A DNA stretch of 64,000 nt from Hyphomonadaceae bacterium UBA7672 (GCA_002483135.1 DLHI01000020.1:186001-250000); one strand, 5' to 3'. Counted from the stretch's first letter, positions 36,975 to 45,588 are shown. Program-made: numbers and translations. Notes: generated by a model not told the origin, from the sequence alone.

Positions 36975-38114
36975 ATGAGCCAGGACATCAATCATATCCG
37001 CCCGTGGCGCACGATCACGCGGCGCAAGTCGCGCCAGATCCGCGTCGGCAACGTGCTGGTCGGCGGCGATGCGCCGATCACCGTCCAGTCGATGACCAAC
37101 ACGCCGACGTCTGACGCCAAGGCGACCATCGACCAGATCAGGGGACTGGAAGAGGCGGGCGCAGATATCGTTCGCGTGTCGTGTCCCGATGAAGACTCGA
37201 CGGCCGCCATGCCGGAAATCTGCCGCGCCGCGAAGGCGCCGATCGTGGCGGACATCCACTTCCACTACAAACGCGGCATCGAGGCGGCCAAGGCGGGCGC
37301 TGCCTGCCTGCGTATCAATCCCGGAAACATCGGAAACGCGCAACGCGTGCGCGAAGTTATCCAGGCGGCCAAGGATCATGGCTGCTCGATGCGGATCGGC
37401 GTCAATGGCGGCAGCCTCGAGCGGCACCTGCTGGAGAAGTATGGCGAGCCGTGCCCCGAGGCGATGGTGGAAAGTGCGCTCGATCACGCGCGCATTCTCG
37501 ATGACAACGGATTCCACGATTACAAGATTTCGGTGAAAGCGTCGGACCCGTTCCTGACGGCCGCCGCCTATCACCAGCTCGCCGAGGCCACTGATGCGCC
37601 GCTGCACCTTGGCGTCACCGAAGCGGGCGGGCTCCGCACCGGCACTGTGAAATCCGCCATCGGCATCGGCTCGCTGCTCTGGGCCGGCATTGGCGACACA
37701 ATCCGCGTCTCGCTGTCGGCTGAGCCGGTGGAAGAGATCAAGGCTGGTTTTGAAATCCTGAAATCGCTTGGCCTGCGCACGCGGGGCGTCAACATCATCT
37801 CGTGCCCTTCATGCGCGCGTCAGGGCTTCGATGTGATCCGCACCGTCGAGAAGCTGGAGGCGCGCCTTGCGCATATCCAGGAGCCGATCTCGCTGTCGAT
37901 CATCGGCTGCGTGGTGAACGGTCCGGGCGAGGCGACCATGACCGATCTCGGCTTCACTGGCGGCGGCAAGGACGCGGGCATGATGTATGTGTCGGGCAGG
38001 CCCGATCACAAGGTCTCCAACGCCGAGATGATCGACAAGATTGTCGCCCAGGTGGAGGCTCGCGCCGCCGTGGTCCGCGCCGCGAAGGAAGCCGCGAGCA
38101 AGGCTGCGGAGTAG
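36975..38114 (+). CDS. ispG: 4-hydroxy-3-methylbut-2-en-1-yl diphosphate synthase IspG
   Basis: Iron-sulfur enzyme of the MEP isoprenoid pathway. 379 residues: a TIM-barrel domain (RQIRVGNVLVGGDAPITVQSMTNT-type start, VADIHFHYKRG, LRINPGNIG, GVNGGSLE) and a C-terminal cluster domain with the Cys ligands in NIISCPSCARQG and IIGCVVNGPGEA. The start at 36975 (MSQDINHIRPW) is preferred; an earlier in-frame start would run into the terminator. Monocistronic by spacing. Confidence 0.95.
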   Translation: MSQDINHIRPWRTITRRKSRQIRVGNVLVGGDAPITVQSMTNTPTSDAKATIDQIRGLEEAGADIVRVSCPDEDSTAAMPEICRAAKAPIVADIHFHYKRGIEAAKAGAACLRINPGNIGNAQRVREVIQAAKDHGCSMRIGVNGGSLERHLLEKYGEPCPEAMVESALDHARILDDNGFHDYKISVKASDPFLTAAAYHQLAEATDAPLHLGVTEAGGLRTGTVKSAIGIGSLLWAGIGDTIRVSLSAEPVEEIKAGFEILKSLGLRTRGVNIISCPSCARQGFDVIRTVEKLEARLAHIQEPISLSIIGCVVNGPGEATMTDLGFTGGGKDAGMMYVSGRPDHKVSNAEMIDKIVAQVEARAAVVRAAKEAASKAAE

Positions 38115-38193
38115 GACGGCGGAAGGGGGCGGGAGGCCTTGCGCCTCCACCGCGCATCGCGCACGCTGTCCCGCAGCAAAGGTGGGGTTCGTC

Positions 38194-38544
38194 ATGTCGT
38201 TGTTCAGCTTCGGTCGGCTGGCCGTTCTTGCCGTCACATGCGTGGTTGCGCCCGCCGCACTGGCTCAGGGTTCATCGCCTGAGCCCGACCATGGCTCGGC
38301 CTTCCAGTGCGAGGACGGCAGCAAGCTCTATCTCGACTTTGCCGAGACCGAGACTGGCTCGGCCGCCATGATCTGGTTTCGGACGATCTCCTACGTGCTG
38401 CCTTATCGTCCGCCCGAGCCGGGGCCCGTGCAGATTGTCTGGAGCGATGGCAGGCATTCGCTGACCTGGATGCCCGGCGTGCGCCTGATGTGGATGGGCG
38501 AAGATACCCATCTCATGTGTGGACGCGGCGGCCACAAACACTGA
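38194..38544 (+). CDS. Small exported protein, possibly MliC-like
   Basis: 116 residues with a Sec signal peptide (FGRLAVLAVTCVVAPAALAQ). The mature part has FQCEDGSKLYLDFAETE, then IVWSDGRHSLTWMPGVRLMWMG and CGRGGHKH at the end. The order of a Cys-x-x-Gly strand, a DG turn and a W-x-P-G-V-x-L-x-W strand, with a second Cys near the C-terminus, resembles MliC-type lysozyme inhibitors. The match is by eye and weak. The periplasmic location is well supported. Confidence 0.5.
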   Translation: MSLFSFGRLAVLAVTCVVAPAALAQGSSPEPDHGSAFQCEDGSKLYLDFAETETGSAAMIWFRTISYVLPYRPPEPGPVQIVWSDGRHSLTWMPGVRLMWMGEDTHLMCGRGGHKH

Positions 38545-38649
38545 CGACTTACCAGATCAGCACGCGCAGGGCCTCGTTGCGCACGAGACCGCGTCATATT
38601 TCGTGGCGGGATACCAGGCGGGCGCGCAGGTGGCGGCCGCGGGCCGCGA

Positions 38650-39183
38650 CTAGATTTTTTCGCTGAGGCGGATCGCCAGACGGCAGCCGGCGCGGATCGC
38701 TGCGGACAGCAGGGGATAGGCGGGGGCCTGGGCTGCGCCCTCGGCCGTCGCGAGGTCCTTGTGCGCCACTTCCTCTTCCTGGAACTTCGCCATTCTTGCC
38801 GCGAGTTCCGGCTCGCCTGCCTCGGTCAGTTCGGCGACCTGATCGCCATAGTGTTCCTCGATCACGGTCTCGACCGCCTCGGTGCAGGCATGCGCAGCCT
38901 TCTCGCCCAGCAGAGCCGTGCCAACGCCCAGCGCGAAGCCCGCAGCGTGCCACACAGGCGACAGGGCCGTGGGGCGAACGCTGCCCGCGACCAGCATCTG
39001 GTCGAAGGCGTCGAGATGTTCCTGCTCCTGCCCCGCCATTTCGCGCAACTGGCCGACGATGCGTTCCTTGCCAGGCTGGCGTTCGAACACGGCCAGCTGT
39101 CCGCGATAGATGTTGACCGCGCCGAACTCGCCGGCGTGATCGACGCGCAGCATCTCCCCGCGGCGGTTGCGCGACAGGGTCAT
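38650..39183 (-). CDS. coq7: Demethoxyubiquinone hydroxylase Coq7
   Basis: Di-iron membrane-associated monooxygenase for the penultimate step of ubiquinone synthesis. 177 residues with the ferritin-like ligands: MLRVDHAGEFGAVNIYRGQ, EMAGQEQEHLDAF, EAVETVIEEHYGDQ and FQEEEVAHKD, with the AAIRAGCRLAIRLSEKI tail typical of the family. The start at 39183 overlaps the dsbB-like stop (ATGA), so the two are probably co-translated. Longer frames upstream have no family match. Confidence 0.93.
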   Translation of the reverse strand: MTLSRNRRGEMLRVDHAGEFGAVNIYRGQLAVFERQPGKERIVGQLREMAGQEQEHLDAFDQMLVAGSVRPTALSPVWHAAGFALGVGTALLGEKAAHACTEAVETVIEEHYGDQVAELTEAGEPELAARMAKFQEEEVAHKDLATAEGAAQAPAYPLLSAAIRAGCRLAIRLSEKI

Positions 39184-39734
39184 GCCTGCACCGGTTCGTT
39201 GGCGGTATCGGCCCGGAGGCGCGGGCGGGTTGCAGAGAACAGGCTGAGCGCAGCAAGGAACAGGGAGAGCAGGGCGTTGAGGCCGGCCATCGAAAGCCCC
39301 CAGTCCGTACCGAATGGAATCCGCCACATCGCGTCCTTGCATGACGGGATGCCAAACTTGCGGCTCAGCAGATCGGACGGCTTGATGTCGGTGGGAATGG
39401 CGCCAGCGCTCACGACACATCCTTCCGGTCCCGGCGCGAGACCCCATTCGAACAGGGCGTGCCAGCTCGCAATGAAGAAGCCGACGAGAAAGACGAGGCC
39501 CAGCGCCACACTGAACAGGCTCATCAGCCAGGGAGCCGCTCCGCGCCAGCGCACCGCGATCGCGACCATCGCGACCGGAGCGGCAACGAAATAGACATAT
39601 CGCTGCCACCAGCACATCTGACATGGCGGTTGGTAGAGCACGTACTCAAAGAAATACGCTGCACCCAACGTGGCCACCGAAATGACCAGGGCCGCCAGCG
39701 GCCACCTTTCGCGATCAAACGGCAACCATTTCAT
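39180..39734 (-). CDS. Disulfide bond formation protein B-like (DsbB family)
   Basis: 184 residues with four membrane segments. Family motifs are YQPPCQMCWWQRYVYF (the C-x-x-C pair facing the periplasm) and a second Cys pair (GPEGC and IPSCKDAMW) before the last segment. DsbB reoxidises DsbA and passes electrons to ubiquinone; overlap with coq7 gives a functional link to the quinone pool. No dsbA is visible in the window. The gene diverges from the YqaA-type gene. Confidence 0.88.
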   Translation of the reverse strand: MKWLPFDRERWPLAALVISVATLGAAYFFEYVLYQPPCQMCWWQRYVYFVAAPVAMVAIAVRWRGAAPWLMSLFSVALGLVFLVGFFIASWHALFEWGLAPGPEGCVVSAGAIPTDIKPSDLLSRKFGIPSCKDAMWRIPFGTDWGLSMAGLNALLSLFLAALSLFSATRPRLRADTANEPVQA

Positions 39735-39966
39735 GCGGAAAGGTTATCCCCGCCGACCTTGGCGGCAATGCGACGAATAGGGCCGTGGGACGGGAGGAAG
39801 CGCGGTCCCATGGCCCCGCAAAACATCCTGTTACGGGAAAATCAGCTGGAATTGACGTTACGTTGAACCATCCATGTCAGGATGGCGCCTTGTTCAGTTG
39901 CAGGCTCGACCCAAGGTGCTATTCGCGGGCGGGTACCGACGCCACAGCCAAGGACCAAGCCATTCC

Positions 39967-40632
39967 ATGACTGACGCTGCCGGCATTACCTCTCCCGTAA
40001 CCAGCGCTGGGCCCGGTCCCGGGCCCGCTGAAGCCGTCCCGCACTCGCCCAAGGCGAAGGGCCCGCTGGGGGCGATGTACAACTGGGTGATGCGCCTGGC
40101 CGCGGGAAAACAGGCAGAGCCGGCGCTGGCCTGTGTGTCGTTTGCCGAAAGCTCGTTCTTCCCGGTCCCGCCGGATGTCATGCTGGCCCCGATGTGCGTG
40201 GCCCGGCCTGATCGCTGGCTGCGCTATGCATTCGTCTGCACCGCAGCCTCGGTGTTGGGCGGCATCTTCGGCTATGCGTTGGGCTTCTTCCTGCGCGAAT
40301 GGCTGCTGACGTTCGAGATGTTCCAGAGCCAGCTCGCCGGGTTCGAGGCGCAGTTCGCGACCTGGGGCCTCGCGGTCATTCTCGTTAAGGGGCTGACGCC
40401 CATCCCCTACAAGCTGGTGACCATCGCCTCGGGCCTCGCCCTGTTCAACTTCCCGATGTTCGTGGCTGCCTCCATCGCCACGCGCGGCCTGCGCTTTGTG
40501 CTGGTTGCGTGGCTGTTCAAGAAGTTTGGACCGACGCTGGCGCCGATCATCGAGAAGCGCATCGGCCTGTTCTCGATGGTCTTCCTGGTCATCCTGATTG
40601 GCGGGTTTGTCGTCGCATCGATGATGCACTGA
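39967..40632 (+). CDS. YqaA-family (DedA-like) inner-membrane protein
   Basis: 221 residues. A Pro/Gly-rich N-terminal tail is followed by a SNARE-associated/DedA-like domain: ALACVSFAESSFFPVPPDVMLAPM, then the Gly-rich GGIFGYALGFFLREW, LVKGLTPIPYKLVTIASGL (the hairpin with the conserved Pro-x-P), and AASIATRGLRFVLVAWL. DedA-superfamily proteins act as lipid flippases or scramblases, often of undecaprenyl phosphate. Start: ATG at 39967; the ribosome-binding sequence AAGGA is rather distant. A longer in-frame start at 39874 has no family support. Confidence 0.85.
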   Translation: MTDAAGITSPVTSAGPGPGPAEAVPHSPKAKGPLGAMYNWVMRLAAGKQAEPALACVSFAESSFFPVPPDVMLAPMCVARPDRWLRYAFVCTAASVLGGIFGYALGFFLREWLLTFEMFQSQLAGFEAQFATWGLAVILVKGLTPIPYKLVTIASGLALFNFPMFVAASIATRGLRFVLVAWLFKKFGPTLAPIIEKRIGLFSMVFLVILIGGFVVASMMH

Positions 40633-40753
40633 CAGTTTCGCGAAAATTCCATCGAACTTTCCGCAATCCGTGAACCGGATGTTTGCGATCAGCGTGAGAC
40701 AACTGGCTCACGCGGCGGATGTTCCGCAGCGCTCTGAGTATCGGGTCATTCCC

Positions 40754-40876
40754 ATGCGTACGCTTCGCCGCATACAGGCCGTCTCGCTGCGTGTCGCCCC
40801 GCAATGGTTCCTGTGCGTCTTCCTTGGCGCTTACGTCACCATGCAGGTTGCGGCCCCGGGCTCGCTGGCCATCTAA
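40754..40876 (+). CDS. Possible 40-residue membrane peptide
   Basis: A 40-codon frame with a basic start (MRTLRRIQAVSLRVAP) and one likely membrane segment (WFLCVFLGAYVTMQVAA). It sits between the YqaA-type gene and tRNA-Leu. The basic-then-hydrophobic layout is protein-like, but there is no clear ribosome-binding site and no family match. It may be a chance frame. Confidence 0.3.
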   Translation: MRTLRRIQAVSLRVAPQWFLCVFLGAYVTMQVAAPGSLAI

Positions 40877-40948
40877 GTCCCGCGAAGGGCCGCTGGCCTT
40901 CCTGCGAACGATACGCTAATCAGGCCGCCCGCGGCTTGCCGCGGACCC

Positions 40949-41035
40949 GCGGGAGTGGCGGAATTGGCAGACGCAGTGGACTCAAAATCCACCGTCCTAA
41001 CGGATTTGTGGGTTCGACCCCCACCTCCCGCACCA
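40949..41035 (+). tRNA. tRNA-Leu (anticodon CAA)
   Basis: An 87-base class II tRNA. The acceptor stem GCGGGAG (40949-40955) pairs with CTCCCGC (41025-41031), followed by A-CCA. The anticodon stem GTGGA / TCCAC encloses CTCAAAA with anticodon CAA at 40983-40985, reading UUG. A long variable arm and the GGTTCGACCCC T-arm are present. CCA is encoded in the DNA. Its 3' end borders the zinc-related block and repeats in part at 56827-56836. Confidence 0.95.
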
Positions 41036-41476
41036 TCGTCAAGCCCAAACGCCCAGCTGTGATGGCAATTTTGCACGTGCGGTACTGACCTGTTCCTCCT
41101 TCAGTCCGTCCAATCTCGCGGGAGGGCGGAGCGGAGAAGCATCGGGTGGCCCGGCCCATTCTGTCTCAGGCTCAGCCAGCCAGACGTTGAGGAGATGCTG
41201 GCGCAGCGGGCATGCCCAGAGACGTATCGAGCGTTTGTAGCGGCTGATGCAACTCGTCGGCTGTGGTCGCAAGCGTGGTGCAACCTTGCGTGATGAAAAC
41301 AGTCACTCCGAGGAGCGACTAACCCAAGCATCCAACGTTCACCATACCCCCTCGCGGCCGCCGTCGTTGCAGAGAAGCCGCCCCTTCAAATGCGGCAGCT
41401 CAGCAAATGCGGCAGTTCAGCAACTGCCAACGGCCCGAACAGCGCGCATCGACGGAATACCTTGACCCTTGGAGAT
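41036..41476. other. Gene-free stretch at the start of the accessory block
   Basis: About 440 bases between tRNA-Leu and the putative Zur operator of the TonB receptor. Open frames here are short and have no recognisable motif on either strand. No integrase remnant, insertion sequence end or inverted repeat was seen. The base use looks less GC-biased than the housekeeping regions. Confidence 0.5.
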
Positions 41477-41506
41477 GATATACCGTAACATGAGTTACGC
41501 TATCAC
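41477..41506. promoter_or_regulatory. Putative double Zur box upstream of the ZnuD-like gene
   Basis: A perfect inverted repeat CGTAAC-ATGA-GTTACG (41484-41499) forms the centre. On each side is a 13-mer resembling GTTATA-N-TATAAC: GATATACCGTAAC (41477-41489) and GTTACGCTATCAC (41494-41506), each matching 9 of 12 defined positions. It ends 18 bases before the start codon. A similar box precedes other operons in this block. Confidence 0.6.
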
Positions 41507-41524
41507 ATTATAGATGGGTGCTTC

Positions 41525-43534
41525 ATGCGTCTGGCAGTTGTTCTTCTCGCGTCAGTGGCGACTTCGGCTGTTGGGGCGGCATATGCTCAGACTCCGCCCG
41601 CAACTTCCGAGGAGCGCGGCGACGTGGTCATTATCACGGCGCTCGGGCCGGCTCGTGAAAGCGACGAGCTGATTACCAACACGACCGCGCTCGACGCAGA
41701 CGAGATCATCGATCGTTTGGATACCGGCCTCGGCGACACGCTGAATGGCTTGCCTGGTGTCTCCTCGTCGGCATTTGCTCCTGGCGCGAGCCGTCCAATC
41801 ATCCGCGGCATGGGCGAACAACGTGTGCAGGTGCTTTCCAACGGGATCGGCGTCATAGATGCCTCGACCGCCAGCCCGGACCATGCAGTAACCGCTGATC
41901 CGCTTGGTGTAGAGCGTATCGAGATCCTTAGGGGGCCTGCGTCACTGGCCTATGGCGGCGGCGCGACCGGGGGCGTCATCAACGTCATCGATGGTCTCAT
42001 CGTCGAGGAGAAGCCGGAGAAGACTTTCTCCGGCGCCGTCTATGGCGCTCTCACTAGCGGCGACGAAGGCAAGCAGGTCGCTGGGCGTGTGAGCGGTGTG
42101 TTTGGAGATCTTGTCGGCGTTCTCAACGGCTCATACCTGGACTCCGGCGATGTCGAGATTCCCGGCTTCGCACTGTCGGCCGCGGCGCGGGAGGAAGCGA
42201 TCCTTGATGGGGCCGATCCGGCGGATTTCGCCAACGGCACACTGCCGAATTCGGCCGTCGAGAACCAGGCGGTCAATGCCGGCCTCAGCTGGGTTGGCGA
42301 CAATGCCTTCGTTGGCGGCGCGGTGCGTCAGCTGGATCAGACCTATGGTTCGGTGGCCGAGGAGACCGTCTTCATCGAGCTTGAGCAGACGCGCTACGAT
42401 CTGCGCGGGGGGCTTACATTCGACAATAGCTGGCTGAAGTCGATTGTCGCCTCCGGCTCAACCGTCGAATACCAACACACGGAATTCGAAGGTCCAGGTG
42501 AGCCCGGCACTGTGTTCACTAACGAGGGATGGGAAGCGCGGCTTGAGGCGGAGCACGCTTCTCTCGGCGGGTTTGAAGGCGTCTTCGGTCTGCAGGCGTC
42601 GGATCGAGATTTTGCGGCCATTGGCGACGAGTCGGTGATCAGCCCGACCGGAACGACACAGACCGGCGTATTCGTTTACGAGACTTTGGACATGGGCGAC
42701 TGGGGCATCGAGGGCGGCCTTCGCTACGACACGGTCGACGTCGAGAATATCATCGGTGGTCAGCGCTCCTACGAGCCCTGGAACGCCTCCTTTGGTGCGC
42801 ACATGCACGTCGGTCCGAACGTCTTCCTCGGCGCCTCCATCGCCAAGACCGAACGCGCGCCGACTGATCTGGAACTTTTCGCAGATGGACCGCACCTCGC
42901 AACGGCGCAGTTTCTGGTAGGGGATGACACGCTCGATATCGAAGAGGGGGTCAACTACGAAATCACTGCGCGCTTTGAAGACCGCGGCTTCAGCCTCGGG
43001 GGGTCAGTGTACCGGTACGACTTCGACAATTTCATCTATCTTGAAGACACCGGCCTGGTTGAACCGGGCGATGAGGAAGACCTGCCAATCTTCGACTACG
43101 TTCAGGCAGGTGCAACCTTCACGGGTTTTGAGATCGAGACGAATGCCGCTCTCGGTTCGGCGTTCGGCATAGACTGGAGCGCAGATGGTTCAGTGGACTT
43201 GGTTCGCGCCGAGTTGAAGGACGGTGGCAACCTGCCGCTGATCCCGCCGATGTCGGTCAACGCGGGCCTTGAAGGCAGAATGAATGGCGTCACGGGCCGG
43301 ATAGAAGGGCGCTACGCCGACAAACAGGATGATGTCGCTGACTACGAGCTGCCGACCGACAGCTACTTCACTGTGGATGCAAGCGTCGGCATCGACGTCG
43401 CCGATGGGGTGAGGCTGCTTCTCGAAGGTCGCAACCTTACCGATGAAGAGGTGCGCCTGCACACGTCTCCGCTGAAGGAGATCGCTCCGCAGCCCGGCCG
43501 CAACTTCCGTGTGGGCATCCGCGCGACGTTCTAG
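41525..43534 (+). CDS. TonB-dependent outer-membrane receptor, ZnuD-like
   Basis: 669 residues with a Sec signal (cleavage near AYAQ, residue 21), a TonB-box-like DVVIITA, a plug domain (LNGLPGVSSSAFAPGASRP, then RGMGEQRVQVLSNGIG, GVERIEILRGPASLAYG), and a beta-barrel ending in the aromatic residue F. The end (LHTSPLKEIAPQPGRNFRVG) matches ZnuD-type zinc receptors, which take up free zinc across the outer membrane. The length is close to ZnuD. A Zur-like box lies directly upstream and all neighbours are zinc-related, so zinc is the likely substrate; another divalent metal cannot be excluded. Confidence 0.85.
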   Translation: MRLAVVLLASVATSAVGAAYAQTPPATSEERGDVVIITALGPARESDELITNTTALDADEIIDRLDTGLGDTLNGLPGVSSSAFAPGASRPIIRGMGEQRVQVLSNGIGVIDASTASPDHAVTADPLGVERIEILRGPASLAYGGGATGGVINVIDGLIVEEKPEKTFSGAVYGALTSGDEGKQVAGRVSGVFGDLVGVLNGSYLDSGDVEIPGFALSAAAREEAILDGADPADFANGTLPNSAVENQAVNAGLSWVGDNAFVGGAVRQLDQTYGSVAEETVFIELEQTRYDLRGGLTFDNSWLKSIVASGSTVEYQHTEFEGPGEPGTVFTNEGWEARLEAEHASLGGFEGVFGLQASDRDFAAIGDESVISPTGTTQTGVFVYETLDMGDWGIEGGLRYDTVDVENIIGGQRSYEPWNASFGAHMHVGPNVFLGASIAKTERAPTDLELFADGPHLATAQFLVGDDTLDIEEGVNYEITARFEDRGFSLGGSVYRYDFDNFIYLEDTGLVEPGDEEDLPIFDYVQAGATFTGFEIETNAALGSAFGIDWSADGSVDLVRAELKDGGNLPLIPPMSVNAGLEGRMNGVTGRIEGRYADKQDDVADYELPTDSYFTVDASVGIDVADGVRLLLEGRNLTDEEVRLHTSPLKEIAPQPGRNFRVGIRATF

Positions 43535-43558
43535 CAGGTGAGACCGCTATCGCGGGGG

Positions 43559-43619
43559 CCCCGCTGTCGTGGGGTCCCCGTTGTCGTGGGGTCCCCGTTG
43601 TCGTGGGGGCCTCGTTGTC
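43559..43619. repeat. 17-bp tandem repeat, three full copies and a partial fourth
   Basis: Units CCCCGCTGTCGTGGGGT (43559-43575), CCCCGTTGTCGTGGGGT (43576-43592) and CCCCGTTGTCGTGGGGG (43593-43609) are followed by CCTCGTTGTC. Each unit carries CCCC and GGGG ends that can pair with neighbours. It lies in the gap between the convergent receptor and zur genes. A further palindrome CAAGGGCTT-C-AAGCCCTTG is at 43649-43667. Confidence 0.8.
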
Positions 43620-43724
43620 ACTGCGCGTCTGGCTGCCAGGATTGGCAACAAGGGCTTCAAGCCCTTGATCTGTAACTCGCGGGCGAGTCGTCAATCCCGG
43701 GCGAGCCTTGCAGAACGAACCCCG

Positions 43725-44204
43725 TCACGTCGGATTTTGCGAATTGCCTAACGGGCTCGTGTCAGACCGGCAACTCGGACATTCGCCATGCAGCTCAAAA
43801 CAGACGCTCGTCACTCGGAAATCCTGAACGTCCGTCTGTGCGCGAACAGCAGACAGAAAGTCAGGCGCAGGAAACTCGTTCGTGGAGCCGCACTTGTCGC
43901 AAATCGAAAAGATGTTGGCCCGCGAAGCTTCATGGGAATGCCTACAGGTAACGTACGCATTCAACGATTCCAGGCGATGTACACGTCCCGCGGCGATGAG
44001 CTGGTTCAGCGCCCGGTACACAGATACCGGCGACACGTTCCGGTCGGATCGCATCGCCGACAGCATATCGTAGGCTGACAAGGGCCGTTTCGCCTGGCTC
44101 AGCAGGTGATAGACAATATCAGTGTTGCGGCCCCGGGCGCCGGCTTCCAAGTGTACGACCTTGGGCGGTTTTGAACTCCGACGGCGATCGCGCGCTTGCT
44201 TCAC
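43725..44204 (-). CDS. Fur-family regulator, Zur-type (paralogue 1)
   Basis: 159 residues. Winged helix: RPLSAYDMLSAM, then SPVSVYRALNQLIAAGRVHRLESLNAYVTC (the Zur-typical H-R-x-E-S-x-N-A segment). The metal-binding domain has the structural zinc CxxC pairs at 102-105 (CDKC) and 142-145 (CPSC). Zur represses zinc-uptake genes when zinc is replete. The GTG start overlaps the stop of the preceding small ORF (GTGA), placing it last in the MerC-DUF3299 operon under the box at 45538-45552, so it is probably autoregulated. A second Zur-like gene lies at 48458. Confidence 0.85.
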   Translation of the reverse strand: MKQARDRRRSSKPPKVVHLEAGARGRNTDIVYHLLSQAKRPLSAYDMLSAMRSDRNVSPVSVYRALNQLIAAGRVHRLESLNAYVTCRHSHEASRANIFSICDKCGSTNEFPAPDFLSAVRAQTDVQDFRVTSVCFELHGECPSCRSDTSPLGNSQNPT

Positions 44205-44518
44205 GGCGACCTCGGCGTCAGGCGGAAATCTCGACGACCGCCCAGGCCGTTGGTTGGCCGCAATGCCGCGCCGCTGAAAAGCGCTTTCATCTCAGGGCTT
44301 TTACACCCGGCCAACCTGACTCGGCTGAGTCCCGGCGCTTCGCCAAGCAGACCTGTGACTGGCGTTTCGGCACTTGGTATTCCGCGCGGAGCCCGGGTGT
44401 TCGCGTCCATGGCAAACTTGCCGTTCACTGGCAAAGCTACATCGCCGCCGACAGCATGAGACTGACTGGCGAAGCGGTTGCGCGTCCTGCCGACAGCAAA
44501 GACCGCACTAGCGACCAT
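44201..44518 (-). CDS. Possible small protein between DUF3299 and zur
   Basis: A 105-codon frame starting at an ATG inside the end of the upstream DUF3299 gene (11-base overlap) and ending in a TGA that overlaps the GTG of zur (GTGA). This tight packing fits a real operon member. The protein begins MVASAVFAVGRTRNRFASQS and has no family I recognise, no membrane segment and few Cys or His residues. No gene competes on the other strand. Codon use does not settle the question by eye; the alternative is a 300-base gap. Confidence 0.4.
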   Translation of the reverse strand: MVASAVFAVGRTRNRFASQSHAVGGDVALPVNGKFAMDANTRAPRGIPSAETPVTGLLGEAPGLSRVRLAGCKSPEMKALFSGAALRPTNGLGGRRDFRLTPRSP

Positions 44519-45104
44519 AAGGTTCAATCTTGGTCAGCGCCATTCCATATGCGGCGTCTGCGAGTTTGCTGTCAGTGCGCTCCGTTGAGAGAACCCCTTC
44601 GGCCCATATGGGCGACCAGATATCCTTGATCGTCACAGCAGGGTTCGCCGTGACATTGATGATCTGGTTGGGCGGGGGGGGCGGCGTATGAATGCAGGCG
44701 CCGAAGTAAGGCACAAGCAAGAAGCTCGCATGCTTGTTCTTGGAATTGAAATCGAACGGCACGACGTAGCCTGGAATTCGTACCTTCTTGCCGTTGAGGT
44801 TGGCGACAGTGTTGAACGTACCGATTTGAGGCATCTTGTCGGCGGCGCTGCCTTCAAAGACCGCGCTGACGTCGTCTCTCCCAGTAGCGGCAAGATAGGA
44901 ATTGAATAGTTCCTCAAGACGGGCGTCCTCGCCCTCGGGCCAGAGGTCGTCCCAAGTTATTTCTCTGGCGCCGGACGATTGGGTTTGAGCGGCTGCCAGA
45001 TCAGAGAGTGTGGCCGCGGCCCCAAGGGCAAGCACCAAGCTCGCAGCAAATCTGCGTCTGGCGAGGTTCACAGTATCTGCGCTGCTTCTTGGTACGCGCG
45101 TCAT
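44508..45104 (-). CDS. DUF3299 exported protein (paralogue A)
   Basis: 198 residues with a twin-arginine signal (LARRRFAASLVLALGAAATL). The DUF3299 domain is shown by ITWDDLWPEG, KKVRIPGYVVPFDFN, and the invariant FGACIHTPPPPPNQ (134-147), whose Cys and His could bind metal. DUF3299 proteins are periplasmic and occur with FtsX-type ABC genes in Zur-regulated operons (for example PA4063-PA4066 of Pseudomonas aeruginosa). The start overlaps the MerC stop (ATGA). A second copy lies at 45589, about 45 percent similar by eye. Confidence 0.85.
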   Translation of the reverse strand: MTRVPRSSADTVNLARRRFAASLVLALGAAATLSDLAAAQTQSSGAREITWDDLWPEGEDARLEELFNSYLAATGRDDVSAVFEGSAADKMPQIGTFNTVANLNGKKVRIPGYVVPFDFNSKNKHASFLLVPYFGACIHTPPPPPNQIINVTANPAVTIKDIWSPIWAEGVLSTERTDSKLADAAYGMALTKIEPYGR

Positions 45105-45520
45105 AATCCTGAAGCCTCTTCAACTCCGGTCTCGGGGGCCGGTGACGGAAAACGCGCAGAGCGCGGATGTACATGAAGCGTATTGATGAGGTGTACGATT
45201 GCCAGCACTGTTCCCCCAGCTATCGTCAGCGGCGCCTCCCACTCATGATCCGGCCAACCGACTGCCCCGAGCAGGATGCCGAGCAGTCCGATGGCGGCCA
45301 CAACGCGAAGTAGCCACGGCGTGTGCGCATGCCTCAACGCCAGGATCGTCACCGGAGCAGCCAGGCCAAACATAACCCAGTGTACCCACTCGGCTTCAGC
45401 GGCGGCCTCCAGAAATGGCAGAAATGCGGCCGCCATTGGCAGCGCCAGGCAATGTGCGGCGCACCCCAGGGACAGCCCGATTGCTGCGCCATCCAACCTG
45501 GTTGTCGTGACGAGCCGCAT
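45101..45520 (-). CDS. MerC-domain inner-membrane protein (paralogue 1)
   Basis: 139 residues with about four membrane segments. MerC-family features: DGAAIGLSLGCAAHCLALPM at the N-terminus (Cys and His in the first segment), EAEWVHWVMFGLAAPVTILAL, and LLGILLGAVGW. MerC moves Hg(II) in mercury operons, but there are no mer genes here; the family is also found in zinc-related clusters, and a divalent-metal role is inferred. The start at 45520 is preferred because the longer frame (45553) would begin inside the Zur-like box at 45538-45552. Confidence 0.8.
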   Translation of the reverse strand: MRLVTTTRLDGAAIGLSLGCAAHCLALPMAAAFLPFLEAAAEAEWVHWVMFGLAAPVTILALRHAHTPWLLRVVAAIGLLGILLGAVGWPDHEWEAPLTIAGGTVLAIVHLINTLHVHPRSARFPSPAPETGVEEASGL

Positions 45521-45537
45521 GGAGCAAATTCCGGAAG

Positions 45538-45552
45538 TGTTACATTGTAACA
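45538..45552 (-). promoter_or_regulatory. Putative Zur box upstream of the MerC-DUF3299-zur operon
   Basis: TGTTACA-T-TGTAACA, a perfect inverted repeat with a single central base, 17 bases upstream of the MerC start. The inner 13-mer matches GTTATA-N-TATAAC at 10 of 12 defined positions. It stands out against the GC-rich surroundings. Confidence 0.65.
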
Positions 45553-45588
45553 TATAGAGCCGCGCGAGAGTGTCGTCCAGTCCTGCCG

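Noticed and set aside
38594..39355. A 253-codon Arg-rich frame on the minus strand near coq7
   Set aside because: It is an out-of-frame overlap of coq7 and the DsbB-like gene; both of those have clear catalytic motifs.
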